From Saprospiraceae bacterium (GTDB lineage: Bacteria > Bacteroidota > Bacteroidia > Chitinophagales > Saprospiraceae), in NCBI GenBank assembly GCA_016715985.1, contig JADJXD010000001.1, positions 4,340,001 through 4,404,000 of the forward strand: DNA of 64,000 bases. Reading direction: 5' to 3'. Shown here in pieces: positions 54,442 through 63,810 of this stretch. The notes below the pieces were generated by a model. It was not told where the DNA came from and did no database searches. It saw only the letters and a list, made by a program, of their open reading frames with translations. The position numbers and the translations under genes are program-made. Numbering within the stretch: the stretch's first letter is position 1; each line of letters starts with the position of its first letter.

Positions 54442-57400
54442 ATGGTGACAAAAGATGAAATCAGAGTAATTTCAAAAATTCTTGGTTCGAAAAATCAGCA
54501 AATAATACGGAAGCTTGAATATAATGAGCAATTGTCTAATTCTGATGTTGATATCATCAAAAATCAATATGATAGGAATAGATCTAGAACATTTGATAAT
54601 TTATCATTTCATGATTTCCTTTTGTTTTCAATGAAAGAACTCAACCATTTTTCTAATGTAATTTTTGAGTACAATAGTTTTGAAAAGTTAAATACCAATA
54701 TACGGAATGATTCTATTATTAAAAGGAAAGTATATATTGAATGTCTTGAATTAAATATAGATGTTGGAAGAGAAAGTTGTATTTTTTTCAACAGTGACCT
54801 ATTAACTTTTTATTTAAAAGTTGAGGGAGATAAAAAATATTCCAAAATAGAGTTTTCAGATAATGATCAAGAGAATATTGAATTAGCACTTTACATAAAT
54901 GAAGATGCATCTAAGGTTGAAGAGCTAAGTTTAAAAAAAATATCAATGAGTAATTTTTTTGAACATTTTTCTTATACAATTAAAAATCATGAGGTTACTT
55001 TATTTAATAAAAGAGATAAAACAATTTTCCTACTATTAAGAATTTTATACCGAAAGGCAACAACTAAGCTATATTTAAAAGAAGTGTCTGAATATCTAAG
55101 TACAAATGTTGTTCATATGTCTTTCCCTCATAATGAATCTTCAGAATGTGTTCAAAGGTTTTTGAAAACAGAGAAATTAAGCTCTATCCCAAGATCTCGT
55201 AATATTGCAATTATTGGTGCAGGAGCTTCTTTTTCAGTGCTGCCAGGCGTTTTTCATTTAGGGAATAAGTCTATCGATATTATAGAAGAAAAAATTGGTA
55301 TAAAAGAATTACTCTCTAATAAAAAAGTATTAGAAAAATATAATGAAATTGCCAAACATTACAAACTAAATAAGGGAATTAGAAGTTTATCTTTTGAGGA
55401 AAGGTTATTTTTACTTTTGCATTTTTTTACTGAGGATGAAGTACGCAAAATTGTTCATTCGCTCTTTGAGCTCAGAACTGTTCCTGTTTATTTTTATGAA
55501 TATTTAGCTCACTTATTTAAGAATAGATTTTTTGACGCAGTTATAAATTTTAATTTTGATGAGTTGCTTGATCAAGCCCTTCAAGAAGAAATCGGTCCAG
55601 GTCAATTTTCTACAATTATTTCCGACGGTGATTGCAAAGACTATGAAAGTTACATTGATGACTTTAGACTAAAAGTCCCATTATATATAAAGCCTCATGG
55701 GACAGCAAGTAATAAAGGCTCAATGAGATTTACTAAGGAGCAATATTTGGAAATACCCCAAAGCGTTGAAAATCTGATTGAAGAGCTTTTTATGGGTCAT
55801 AAAAAAGATCTTCCCAAATACAATATGCGACCACACATTGAATTTTCAGATTTGAATATGTATGTTTTCGGTTTTGAAATGACAAGCATAGAATTTTTAG
55901 AAATAATTCATCGGGTAGCTAAAGAAAAAGCGAAGTCGAAGGATTTTATTATTAATGTTTATTTTTTTGAATATGACATAAAAGCTGAGAATGAGAAAGA
56001 CTATGTAGTTTTAAAAAAGTATTTAGAAAGATATGACCATATCCTACGAATTAATGATTCGTTTAAGAATATAAACGTAAAAATTATTTCTCTTCATGAA
56101 TTGCAATTAATGCGAGATAAAGAAAATGATGTAGGCTTTAGGGAATACTTAAAATGTCCACTTGCTTTTACTATTTGGAAGATTCAACAAGAAATTAAAA
56201 ATCAATTCAAAGATATTTATCCATTAAAAAAATTAAACCGCCATAATTTATTAATTGATGTCTTTTCTGAGAAGTATTTATTTAAAGAAGATAGACAAAA
56301 TATAATAAAATACTTTTCAAGCTCAGAATATTATGAAAAAAGATTATGTTTCGAACTAATCATTGTATGCTTGAAAAATAAAGGTTATATTCAAGTAAAA
56401 GAATCTTTAAATTTCAATAATAGAATTGGGATGTATTATGAGTCTTATAAAGGTTCATTTCCGAAAGAAGATAGTCTTTCCAGACCTAAAAGTATATATG
56501 ATTTTTTAGAGATATTAAAATTGGAATCTTTTAATGTTTCATTTTCTGATGATTTATATCGTCTTAAAGAAAATTTGCATAGTATTATAAATGAAAATAA
56601 TCTCAAAGATGTAGCCTGTTGTACCAAATTGATTGATAATTGGAAACAAGAAATTGATATAAATGAAAGGTTAATTATTGAAATTTTTGAATCCTTAAAA
56701 ATTTATATTTATGAACTCACTGCAATTTTATATTCTGATTCTGTAAATATTTATCCTGATTTTATATCATCTACAAACAATATATATCACAGCATTACAG
56801 CAGCAAATATAATTACAACTAACTTTTCCCTTATGGTAAATTTTAGAAATATGTTTTTTGAAACAGAAATTGAATGGACTCATTTATTTATGGTAGGTGA
56901 AAGAGGCAAAAATTTGGTTGACACTTTAGAAACCATAGATAACTCTAAAGATTTAAGAAAAAAACTGGATAGTTTTTTAAAAGATAAGAAAATAATAATT
57001 ATTTTAAGCATGGATGTAGAATTAACTAATTTGAAAAAACTTTGTGATAAATTTAAAATTAAATTATATATTTCATTTTTACCTTATTATGCTCACAATC
57101 GGCATATGCAAGTTTTTGCAGATATACAATTTGAAGATAATCAAAATATAATTAAAATTGATTTTTTGAAATCAATATTTTTTTATAAAAAAGGATTCTC
57201 AAATAATATTAATGGTTATTTACTCAACAAACCTAAAGATCAAAAATTTGGAACTCAAAATTTAAAATCAATTGAAAATTTTAAAAAAAATATTAAAATA
57301 CTGATGAAGACTTTTTGTGGTATGTATTTAAAATCGTTTTCACATGAAAAATATAAAAATTCTAAAGCTATTTCAATACCATACATCAGAGATGAACAGT

Positions 57401-57519
57401 ATATAAAAGATTTTAAAATTGAAGATCATGATAGAAAACATGATGATGGAATAAATGAATTGGCCCATAATTTAGAAATGGAGAAATTGATTGTATCAAT
57501 CTATAAATATTTTGTATAA
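54442..57519 (+). CDS. Large SIR2-domain protein, probable NAD-consuming effector
   Basis: 1025 residues. Residues 1-245 are unassigned. A SIR2-like Rossmann domain runs from about 253 to 490: IAIIGAGASFSVLPG (259-263 GAGAS), DAVINFNFDELLDQAL (369-374), IKPHGTAS and MYVFGFEMTS. The C-terminal half has no clear family; one segment (DKKIIIILSMDVELTNLKKLCDKFKIKLYISFLPYYAHNRHMQVFADI) faintly recalls the His-containing motif of PLD-like MIT C-terminal domains. SIR2 proteins of this type deplete NAD+ in phage defence. No EAD was recognised, but it is last in the island's run, 12 bases after the membrane EAD11 gene. Confidence 0.82.
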   Translation: MVTKDEIRVISKILGSKNQQIIRKLEYNEQLSNSDVDIIKNQYDRNRSRTFDNLSFHDFLLFSMKELNHFSNVIFEYNSFEKLNTNIRNDSIIKRKVYIECLELNIDVGRESCIFFNSDLLTFYLKVEGDKKYSKIEFSDNDQENIELALYINEDASKVEELSLKKISMSNFFEHFSYTIKNHEVTLFNKRDKTIFLLLRILYRKATTKLYLKEVSEYLSTNVVHMSFPHNESSECVQRFLKTEKLSSIPRSRNIAIIGAGASFSVLPGVFHLGNKSIDIIEEKIGIKELLSNKKVLEKYNEIAKHYKLNKGIRSLSFEERLFLLLHFFTEDEVRKIVHSLFELRTVPVYFYEYLAHLFKNRFFDAVINFNFDELLDQALQEEIGPGQFSTIISDGDCKDYESYIDDFRLKVPLYIKPHGTASNKGSMRFTKEQYLEIPQSVENLIEELFMGHKKDLPKYNMRPHIEFSDLNMYVFGFEMTSIEFLEIIHRVAKEKAKSKDFIINVYFFEYDIKAENEKDYVVLKKYLERYDHILRINDSFKNINVKIISLHELQLMRDKENDVGFREYLKCPLAFTIWKIQQEIKNQFKDIYPLKKLNRHNLLIDVFSEKYLFKEDRQNIIKYFSSSEYYEKRLCFELIIVCLKNKGYIQVKESLNFNNRIGMYYESYKGSFPKEDSLSRPKSIYDFLEILKLESFNVSFSDDLYRLKENLHSIINENNLKDVACCTKLIDNWKQEIDINERLIIEIFESLKIYIYELTAILYSDSVNIYPDFISSTNNIYHSITAANIITTNFSLMVNFRNMFFETEIEWTHLFMVGERGKNLVDTLETIDNSKDLRKKLDSFLKDKKIIIILSMDVELTNLKKLCDKFKIKLYISFLPYYAHNRHMQVFADIQFEDNQNIIKIDFLKSIFFYKKGFSNNINGYLLNKPKDQKFGTQNLKSIENFKKNIKILMKTFCGMYLKSFSHEKYKNSKAISIPYIRDEQYIKDFKIEDHDRKHDDGINELAHNLEMEKLIVSIYKYFV

Positions 57520-57630
57520 GTTTTGGTTGTATTTTCATACTTATCTAACTTTTTATTCCTACCAACCTGACCCCTCAAATGACGCTCAAGCTGACCCCCT
57601 AAATGGCGCCAAGCTGACCCCCTGATTATA

Positions 57631-57703
57631 ATAGGACATACATCAAACTGAAAATCAAAAATTGAAAGCTAAGATAGCCATCGCCCTGGAATCCTAAATC
57701 GAC
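57631..57703. repeat. 73-bp direct repeat, left copy
   Basis: ATAGGACATACATCAAACTG through GCCATCGCCCT, about 88 percent identical to 60826-60898. The two copies bracket the AlbA_2 regulator gene. Confidence 0.8.
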
Positions 57704-57745
57704 CGGATTTGATGTTTATAGAAAAATAAGCCGGGGCTATGGTGA
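57695..57745. repeat. Dispersed extragenic repeat (GATGTTTATAGAAAAATAAG family)
   Basis: GGATTTGATGTTTATAGAAAAATAAG then a G-rich stretch. Copies occur at 63813-63862 and 63951-63999. Likely a REP-type repeat. Confidence 0.6.
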
Positions 57746-58559
57746 GTATTCCGGAGTAAATTGAGCCACTCATTCCGGAGCAAACTGAACCAGTGATTCC
57801 GGAGCAAACTGAACCACTTTGAGAAGTTGATTTGATAGTTGGATATACCGGATCATGTTGACCCCCTAAAACAGAATAAAAACAGAGTACGAACGTAGAC
57901 TGGTTTTTCTGACATTCCGGCACATGTTGACCCCCTTATATCGGATTCAGGGATGATAATTCCGGAGCATATTGACCCCCTTCTTCAAATAGGGATGCCA
58001 TTTATTCCGGAGCATGTTGACCCCCCTGAATTGATAATTTAGTATGGTTATTACCTTTTTGATTGATCAATTTTCAATCATATAACCACTTAGGAATGGC
58101 TGGTAAAATCATGCGTATGAGCTCTATTAAACAGTTGAGTATTCCGGAGTAAATTGAGCCACTCATTCCGGAGCAAACTGAGCCACTTTGGGATGTTAAT
58201 TTGATAGATATGGGTAAAATATAACTCTGATATGGCCAATCAAATAGTTTCTATGAACAAGTTGTATATTCTCCCCACGCTGACCCCCTAAATGGCGCCA
58301 AGGTGACCCCCTGACTATAACATAATTCAAAGGATGTAAAACCCGGTTCAAACTGACCACTTAGTCGGGAGCCAAACTGACCAGGCAATCCGGAACAAAT
58401 TGACCACCTTTAATTAGTGAGATTTACTCCGGATTTTACATTAATTCCATTATTAATTAAAAAGCAACATAATTTAACTTATTTTTTTAAGTTTAAAACA
58501 AAGTTTTATCTTAGTTCAATGGATAACTATGAAATTTTATAACTATAATTATCAATTGT

Positions 58560-58808
58560 AATGTGTACATCCCCTTCCTCCCCAAAAATTCCTGTACCTT
58601 TACTTTCCAAATCACGCTAACAAGCCCATGCCGATGAAGCATTTACCAAAGTTAGGACTAACCAACTTGGTAAATTACCACTACTATCAAAAAATGGGTA
58701 CATTGAAAGTATTGCTAAATTAGTGGGAAATAATATGAGTTATATGGGTTGAGGAATAGATTGGGATTATGTAAGGGAAGTAAAAATAATTTAGATTATA
58801 ACAAAAAT
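58560..58808 (+). other. Spacer with possible gene remnant before the AlbA_2 regulator
   Basis: One frame between about 58625 and 58735 reads EAFTKVRTNQLGKLPLLSK then NGYIESIAKLVGNNMSYMG before a stop. It has a plausible composition but no recognised family, so it may be the end of a decayed gene. Confidence 0.3.
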
Positions 58809-60785
58809 ATGAACTTCGAAACAACAAAGGATTTAATAGAAAGATTGAATTTTAGTGATGAATGCACAAATATTGAAGCTAAAAAAGCAACCAATATTCA
58901 TCGGTCAATCATAGAATCTGTATGTGCATTTGCGAATGAACCGGGTTTAGGTGGTGGTAATATATTATTAGGTATTGAAAGAGAAGAAGGAACATTATTT
59001 CCTTCTTACATTGTTTGTGGTGTGTCTGATCCTGATAAACTACAATTGGATTTAAGTACCCAATGTGCATCTATGCTGAATCAGCCCATCCGACCTGAAA
59101 TAAAGGTTGACAAAATAAATGATAAAATTGTTCTGAATATTTTTATACCTGAATTACCGAATGGACAAAAACCTGCATATTTCAAAAATGAAGGTTTGCC
59201 CGCTGGAGCTTACAGACGTATAGGTTCGAGTGACCAAAGATGTACGGATGATGATCTTTTTATTTTCTACAATAAGGAAGATTCTTTGGACAGTACAATA
59301 ATAAAAGATACTTCTTTGGATGATGTAAGTGATGAAGCTTTGTCTTTGTATAGAAATTTAAGACAAAAAGTAAACAATTATGCTGAAGAACTTCAATATA
59401 ATGATATCGAATTATTGCAGGCACTTGGATGTTTGAAAAAAGATAATAGTAAATTTCATTTAACATATTGTGGTTTGTTAGTATTTGGAAAAAAGATGTC
59501 TTTGCGGAGGTTGTTGCCAATGGTTAGAGTGGATTATATCAGAGTTCCAGGCAATGAATGGGTGAGAGATCCAGAGAACAAATTTACAACCATTGACATG
59601 AGAGGCTCATTGATTGAACTGGTCCAGAGAACCTTTAGCGCAATAGCAGACGATCTTCCAAAAGGATTTTTACTTCATGAGGACGCGATTCAGGCAGAAA
59701 GTATTGGACTACCCAACAAGGTATTGCGTGAAGCCATAGTAAATGCTTTTATTCATAGGACTTACAGAGAGAACCAACCTATTCAAATTATCAGATATGG
59801 CAATAGAATAGAAATTACTAATCCTGGATTTTCTTTAAAGCCACAGGATAGTTTGGGTGAACCAGGGTCAAAAAATAGAAACCCATTTATTGCATCAATT
59901 TTCCATGAAACAAATCTTGCTGAAACAAAAGGGTCAGGTATCAGGACAATGAGATCTTTAATGAAAAAAGCTTCTTTGTCCCCACCTACGTTTGAAAGTG
60001 ACCATACTAAAAATCAATTTACAGCAAGAATATTGCTGCATCATTTTCTTAATGAGCAGGATGTAGAGTGGTTAAAAAGTTTTGCAGATCAGAGTTTATC
60101 TGATGGACAAAAGAGAGGATTGATTTTGTTACGGGAAATTGGTGCAATTGACAATTCTTCTTATCGCCAGTTAAATGGAGTTGATATTATGAAATCAAGC
60201 CAAGAATTAAGAAATTTAAGAGAAAAAGATATCATTATACAAAAGGGCAAGGGACGGGCTACGTATTATGTTCCTAATAAAGGATTAACTCATTGGCAAG
60301 GTTTTACTGATCAAAATGATGATTTATGGTGGGAGTATCCTGATTTTATTGATGATATTGAAGATTTTGACCATCTCAGTGCACCAGTTCAGACTGATAA
60401 AATTGATCTTAGTGCACCAGTACTACCGGATTATTTGGACGAAAATATGCTTAGTGCACCAGTACTACCGGAATATTTGGACGAAAATATGCTTAGTGCA
60501 CCAGTTAATGAGTCCTTAGTGCACCAGTTACCTGACGATATTCAAAACGAGATCAAAAAATTGCCACAAAGGGTATTGAATCCTCAGTTAATAGAAGAAG
60601 TAATCATAAAAATTTGTGATCTGAGACCATATAAGAGTTCAGAAATTGCAGGTATTTTGGGTAAAACTGATAAATACATTTTAAGAACATTTATTTCACC
60701 ATTGAAAGAAAAAGGTTCAATAGAATATACTATACCAGATATGCCAAATCACCCTGAGCAAGCTTATATTACTATAAAAAAATAA
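58809..60785 (+). CDS. AlbA_2 (Schlafen-like) ATP-binding regulator with C-terminal winged helix
   Basis: 658 residues from ATG 58809; an upstream TTG at 58749 adds a non-conserved leader. Residues about 10-140 are the AlbA_2 domain (NIEAKKATNIHRSIIESVCAFANEPG ... GAYRRIGSSDQRCTDDDL). A HATPase_c_4 region follows (LREAIVNAFIHRTYRENQPIQIIRYGNRIEITNPG, AETKGSGIRTMRSLMKKA). Winged-helix segments lie near 430-480 and at the C-terminus. A linker at about 525-580 has tandem LSAPVLPDYLDENM units. Usually labelled RecG-like helicase or transcriptional regulator; it has no helicase motifs. Flanked by a 73-bp direct repeat. Confidence 0.88.
   Translation: MNFETTKDLIERLNFSDECTNIEAKKATNIHRSIIESVCAFANEPGLGGGNILLGIEREEGTLFPSYIVCGVSDPDKLQLDLSTQCASMLNQPIRPEIKVDKINDKIVLNIFIPELPNGQKPAYFKNEGLPAGAYRRIGSSDQRCTDDDLFIFYNKEDSLDSTIIKDTSLDDVSDEALSLYRNLRQKVNNYAEELQYNDIELLQALGCLKKDNSKFHLTYCGLLVFGKKMSLRRLLPMVRVDYIRVPGNEWVRDPENKFTTIDMRGSLIELVQRTFSAIADDLPKGFLLHEDAIQAESIGLPNKVLREAIVNAFIHRTYRENQPIQIIRYGNRIEITNPGFSLKPQDSLGEPGSKNRNPFIASIFHETNLAETKGSGIRTMRSLMKKASLSPPTFESDHTKNQFTARILLHHFLNEQDVEWLKSFADQSLSDGQKRGLILLREIGAIDNSSYRQLNGVDIMKSSQELRNLREKDIIIQKGKGRATYYVPNKGLTHWQGFTDQNDDLWWEYPDFIDDIEDFDHLSAPVQTDKIDLSAPVLPDYLDENMLSAPVLPEYLDENMLSAPVNESLVHQLPDDIQNEIKKLPQRVLNPQLIEEVIIKICDLRPYKSSEIAGILGKTDKYILRTFISPLKEKGSIEYTIPDMPNHPEQAYITIKK
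60377..60530 (+). repeat. In-frame tandem repeat in the AlbA_2 gene linker
   Basis: CTTAGTGCACCAGTACTACC units of 42 bases, two nearly exact and three partial, encoding LSAPV(L/Q)...YLDEN. Copy number likely varies between strains. Confidence 0.8.
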
Positions 60786-60825
60786 AATAAGAATAGAGTT
60801 TAATAAGAAATTTAAAGTCAATAAA

Positions 60826-60898
60826 ATAGGACATACATCAAACTGAAAATCATAAATTGAAAGCCAGAATAGCCATCGCCCTGAAATCTCAAACCGAC
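60826..60898. repeat. 73-bp direct repeat, right copy
   Basis: Partner of 57631-57703. The remaining spacer to 61050 shows no gene. Confidence 0.8.
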
Positions 60899-61050
60899 TA
60901 CTTGTTTATCAATTCGTCATAACAAAACTGATTGTTTTCTATCTTAAGTATATGCAGGTTGAGCTTTGAGTGGGTATCTGGCACTTCACATTCAATTGTA
61001 AAAGAGGTCTAAGAATTTTTTGCTTTTGCTCGGTTTAAAATCCATAGAGA

Positions 61051-62217
61051 CTAAATTGATAAAACGCTTACAGTTTTATTTATTGTTAACTTCCCCTTAA
61101 ATGCCTTTTGGCTCAGACTGCCATACAAATTCTCCAACTCCTGCAAGCTTCGTTGGTATTGGGTTTTGATGGCTTCTGTTTTTTCTACGATTTGGGCAAA
61201 TTGGGTTTGGAGTTCGAGAGGTGGAACTTTGATTTTCATTTTTTTGATGTCGTCAAAATTAAGATTGTCTGCTGTTGTTCCTTTCACCTTTTTAAGTATG
61301 TTTCGTTCCTCACTAAAAAAGTAATAGAGTAGATATTCTGTTGTGACTTCTTTTGAAGAGAATGCTTTCATGTCCTGATTGATTGTTACAGCCACTTTAT
61401 TAATTGCTATTGGAAGTTTTGATTTTAGAATACCGCTTCGGATAACCATTAGAAGTGAGTCTTTAGGAATTAATACAGTTGAACTTTCATCAACTGCTTG
61501 CTGAGTTATCTTATCCTGTGAAGTAGTTATGTAAAGCCATTTCATGTCTTTTGGTGATACCCAAGGAATTTCACCAGTATAATATTCCGGTTTTGCTTTA
61601 CTCGGAGTGCCACCACCTCTTGTACTACATATTTCACCAATTGTTTTTACAACTTCAGATTTAGTAAAGTATCGTGTATTTCCGAACATCTCCAAAAACG
61701 TGCTTTTCAAAAATTCATCCAGTAGGTGGATGCTTTCTTTACGTTGGGCTATCAGGTTTTCGGCTTTGCTTAATAGATTGGCGATGTGGAGTTGGTCGGG
61801 ATAGCTTGGGAATGGAACTACAATTTCATTCAAAATCTTTTGAGTAATTGCTTTGAAGGTTGAACCTGTTTCTTTTGCTGCGATTAAGTGCTGATTTTGC
61901 TTTAACCAAAAGTATATGAAGTCTCGACTAACATTTTTCTTAACCCGTATTGCACTTAATCCTCTTCCAATGCAAGATTCAACAATATTAATATTCACAG
62001 GTCCAACTGGTGCTCTCATTGAAATCAAAATATCATCTGGCAGTGAAATTTTAGTTGGCTCAGTGCACCAATATCTTACTGATGGATATTTCTCACCATA
62101 ATCTGCCTTGCCTTGGAAAAATGGAATACCCTTTCCTTCACTATTATAAGTGCTTGATGGCGGAGATTGACCCGCAATGATGTCAGCTATATTTCCAAGT
62201 TTCTCAACCTTCATCAC
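61051..62217 (-). CDS. hsdS: Type I restriction-modification specificity subunit
   Basis: 388 residues, two target-recognition domains. TRD1 about 1-155 (VEKLGNIADIIAGQSPPSSTYNSEGKGIPFFQGKADYG ... ILNEIVVPFPSYPDQLHIANLLSKAENLI), then TRD2 about 185-370 (TIGEICSTRGGGTPSKAKPEYYTGEIPWVSPKDMKW ... IKVPPLELQTQFAQIVEKTEAI), each followed by the conserved coiled-coil helix. The two domains set the bipartite DNA target. It overlaps hsdM by 4 bases (ATGA). No hsdR lies downstream within the window. Confidence 0.95.
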   Translation of the reverse strand: MMKVEKLGNIADIIAGQSPPSSTYNSEGKGIPFFQGKADYGEKYPSVRYWCTEPTKISLPDDILISMRAPVGPVNINIVESCIGRGLSAIRVKKNVSRDFIYFWLKQNQHLIAAKETGSTFKAITQKILNEIVVPFPSYPDQLHIANLLSKAENLIAQRKESIHLLDEFLKSTFLEMFGNTRYFTKSEVVKTIGEICSTRGGGTPSKAKPEYYTGEIPWVSPKDMKWLYITTSQDKITQQAVDESSTVLIPKDSLLMVIRSGILKSKLPIAINKVAVTINQDMKAFSSKEVTTEYLLYYFFSEERNILKKVKGTTADNLNFDDIKKMKIKVPPLELQTQFAQIVEKTEAIKTQYQRSLQELENLYGSLSQKAFKGKLTINKTVSVLSI

Positions 62218-63800
62218 ATCAACTCTTTTAGTTCCACCAATCCTTTTTGAATGTCTGCTTCAATACTTTCCAATTTTTCGAAAATCACATTTGGATTTTC
62301 ATACACCACTTCTTCATACACTTCTTCTTTGTAGGTGCTCAGGTTCAGGTCGTAGTTGTTCTCTACAATCTCCTTTTGCGGTACCATGAAGTATTTCAGC
62401 TTTCGGTCGCTGTCTTTTTTAGCATCTCTTGCTTTGTAGCGTTGCACAATATCGGGCAAATCACTTCCTGCCTTGCCGTCAGGCAGGTCGGCAATTTTAT
62501 TTCGTTTATCGTCCAGGGTGTATCCATCTGACTGCATGTCATAAAACCACACATGGTTGGTTTCGCCACCCTTGGTAAATATCAAAATAGCAGTGCTTAC
62601 ACCCGCGTAAGGTTTAAATACTCCGCTGGGTACCGCAATGACGGCTTTCAGTTCGGCTTTGTCTATAATCAGTTTTCGCAAGGCTTCAAATGCCTTTCCG
62701 CTGTTTTGTATGACGCCGCTCGGCACTATCACGGCAGCCGTTCCACCCATTTTCAACATGTTAAAAATGCGTTCTACAAACAGCAATTCCGTTTTGGTGG
62801 TGGGCAGTTTCAGCCCTTCATTGATGTCACCTTTGTCGATATTTCCTGTAAAAGGCGGATTTGCCATAATGATATCATACTTGCTGTCTTCATTGTAGCT
62901 TTTGCTCAGGGTATCTTTATAGTCTATCTGTGGATTGTCGATACCATGCATCATCAGGTTCATCAGTCCCAGACGAACCATGGTCGTATCGATGTCGTAA
63001 CCAAACATACTGTCTGCAAGCACTTGTTTTACTTCTTCAGTGAGTATGGCACTGATGGCTGCTCGTTCGAAACCATCTTCATCCTTTATCAGCAGATCGG
63101 GATTGGAGCGACGTACCAGGCTTGTAAGCACATACTGGTAATAACCCAAAATAAATCCACCGGTCCCACTGCTAGGGTCTGCCATACGCTGCCCCAATTG
63201 TGGCGCTACCAGCTCAGACATCAATTTAATGATGTGACGTGGGGTACGGAACTGACCGTTTTTACCTGACGTGGCGATTTCGCTCAATAACATTTCATAC
63301 ACATCACCCTGTATATCCTGAAATGCATGTCCGCCTTCGGTAGCGTCTTTTTCAATTTCAGTAAAAAGTTGTTCAATGATATTTATCGCTTCTACCAGCA
63401 AACTGGCTTTAGGCATTATAAAAACGGCATTGGCCATCTGTTTTGTAAAAGGAGAAGTCTCGCCGTTTAATTCTTTCAAAAAAGGAAAAACCCTGGTCTG
63501 AACGTGAAAAAGCATTTCGTCAGCGGGCATATGTTTGAATACACTCCATCTTAGTTCGTTTTTATCAACGGTCTGGTCGCTACCTGGGATCGTGTATTTG
63601 CCTTTGAATCTGGGATCGTATTGCTCTCCTGTAAATTCTGCATCTCGTTCTCTTTTGGACTCCAGTTCATCCAAGCGTTTCATGAAAATCAGGTAGGTAA
63701 TTTGTTCTATGGCTGTGAGCGGATTACTTATACCGCCACTCCAGAAGTTGTTCCAGAGTTTGTCTATAAGAGATTTTAATGTTGAATTATTTTGAAGCAT
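62214..63800 (-). CDS. hsdM: Type I restriction-modification DNA methyltransferase subunit
   Basis: 528 residues. N-terminal HsdM_N region, SAM motif I DPSSGTGGFILGYYQY, and catalytic motif NPPF typical of N6-adenine methylases. An in-frame IADLPDGKAGSDLPD segment at about residues 438-452 is encoded by a palindromic repeat, CCTGCC-ttgccgtc-AGGCAGG (62468-62488). The gene starts near a cluster of extragenic repeats. hsdR is not seen; it may lie beyond the right edge. Confidence 0.96.
   Translation of the reverse strand: MLQNNSTLKSLIDKLWNNFWSGGISNPLTAIEQITYLIFMKRLDELESKRERDAEFTGEQYDPRFKGKYTIPGSDQTVDKNELRWSVFKHMPADEMLFHVQTRVFPFLKELNGETSPFTKQMANAVFIMPKASLLVEAINIIEQLFTEIEKDATEGGHAFQDIQGDVYEMLLSEIATSGKNGQFRTPRHIIKLMSELVAPQLGQRMADPSSGTGGFILGYYQYVLTSLVRRSNPDLLIKDEDGFERAAISAILTEEVKQVLADSMFGYDIDTTMVRLGLMNLMMHGIDNPQIDYKDTLSKSYNEDSKYDIIMANPPFTGNIDKGDINEGLKLPTTKTELLFVERIFNMLKMGGTAAVIVPSGVIQNSGKAFEALRKLIIDKAELKAVIAVPSGVFKPYAGVSTAILIFTKGGETNHVWFYDMQSDGYTLDDKRNKIADLPDGKAGSDLPDIVQRYKARDAKKDSDRKLKYFMVPQKEIVENNYDLNLSTYKEEVYEEVVYENPNVIFEKLESIEADIQKGLVELKELM
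62468..62488. repeat. Palindromic repeat inserted in hsdM coding sequence
   Basis: CCTGCC, 8 bases, (A)GGCAGG in frame, encoding LPDGKAG. Its palindromic form is foreign to the surrounding methylase sequence and resembles extragenic repeats. Confidence 0.55.
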
Positions 63801-63810
63801 AATATTTTGT

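Larger units (their letters stand above)
57541..58440. repeat. IS21-type terminal-motif graveyard
   Basis: About 900 gene-free bases with more than fifteen copies of motifs such as TTCCGGAGCAAACTGAACCA, CCGGAGCATGTTGACCCCC and CTGACCCCCTAAATGGCGCC. Some blocks are duplicated in the same orientation: 57591-57630 with 58280-58319 (38 of 40 bases), and 57744-57838 with 58137-58207. Multiple short TGACCCC-type repeats are characteristic of IS21-family ends. No istA or istB is present, so these look like ends left after loss or nested insertions. Confidence 0.6.

Noticed and set aside
57669..57923. 84-codon frame on the complement with SGSVCSG-type repeats
   Set aside because: It is a translation of the IS21-type terminal motifs and has no gene-like start or context.
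62553..63269. 238-codon plus-strand frame opposite hsdM
   Set aside because: Shadow of hsdM, which has complete methylase motifs on the other strand.
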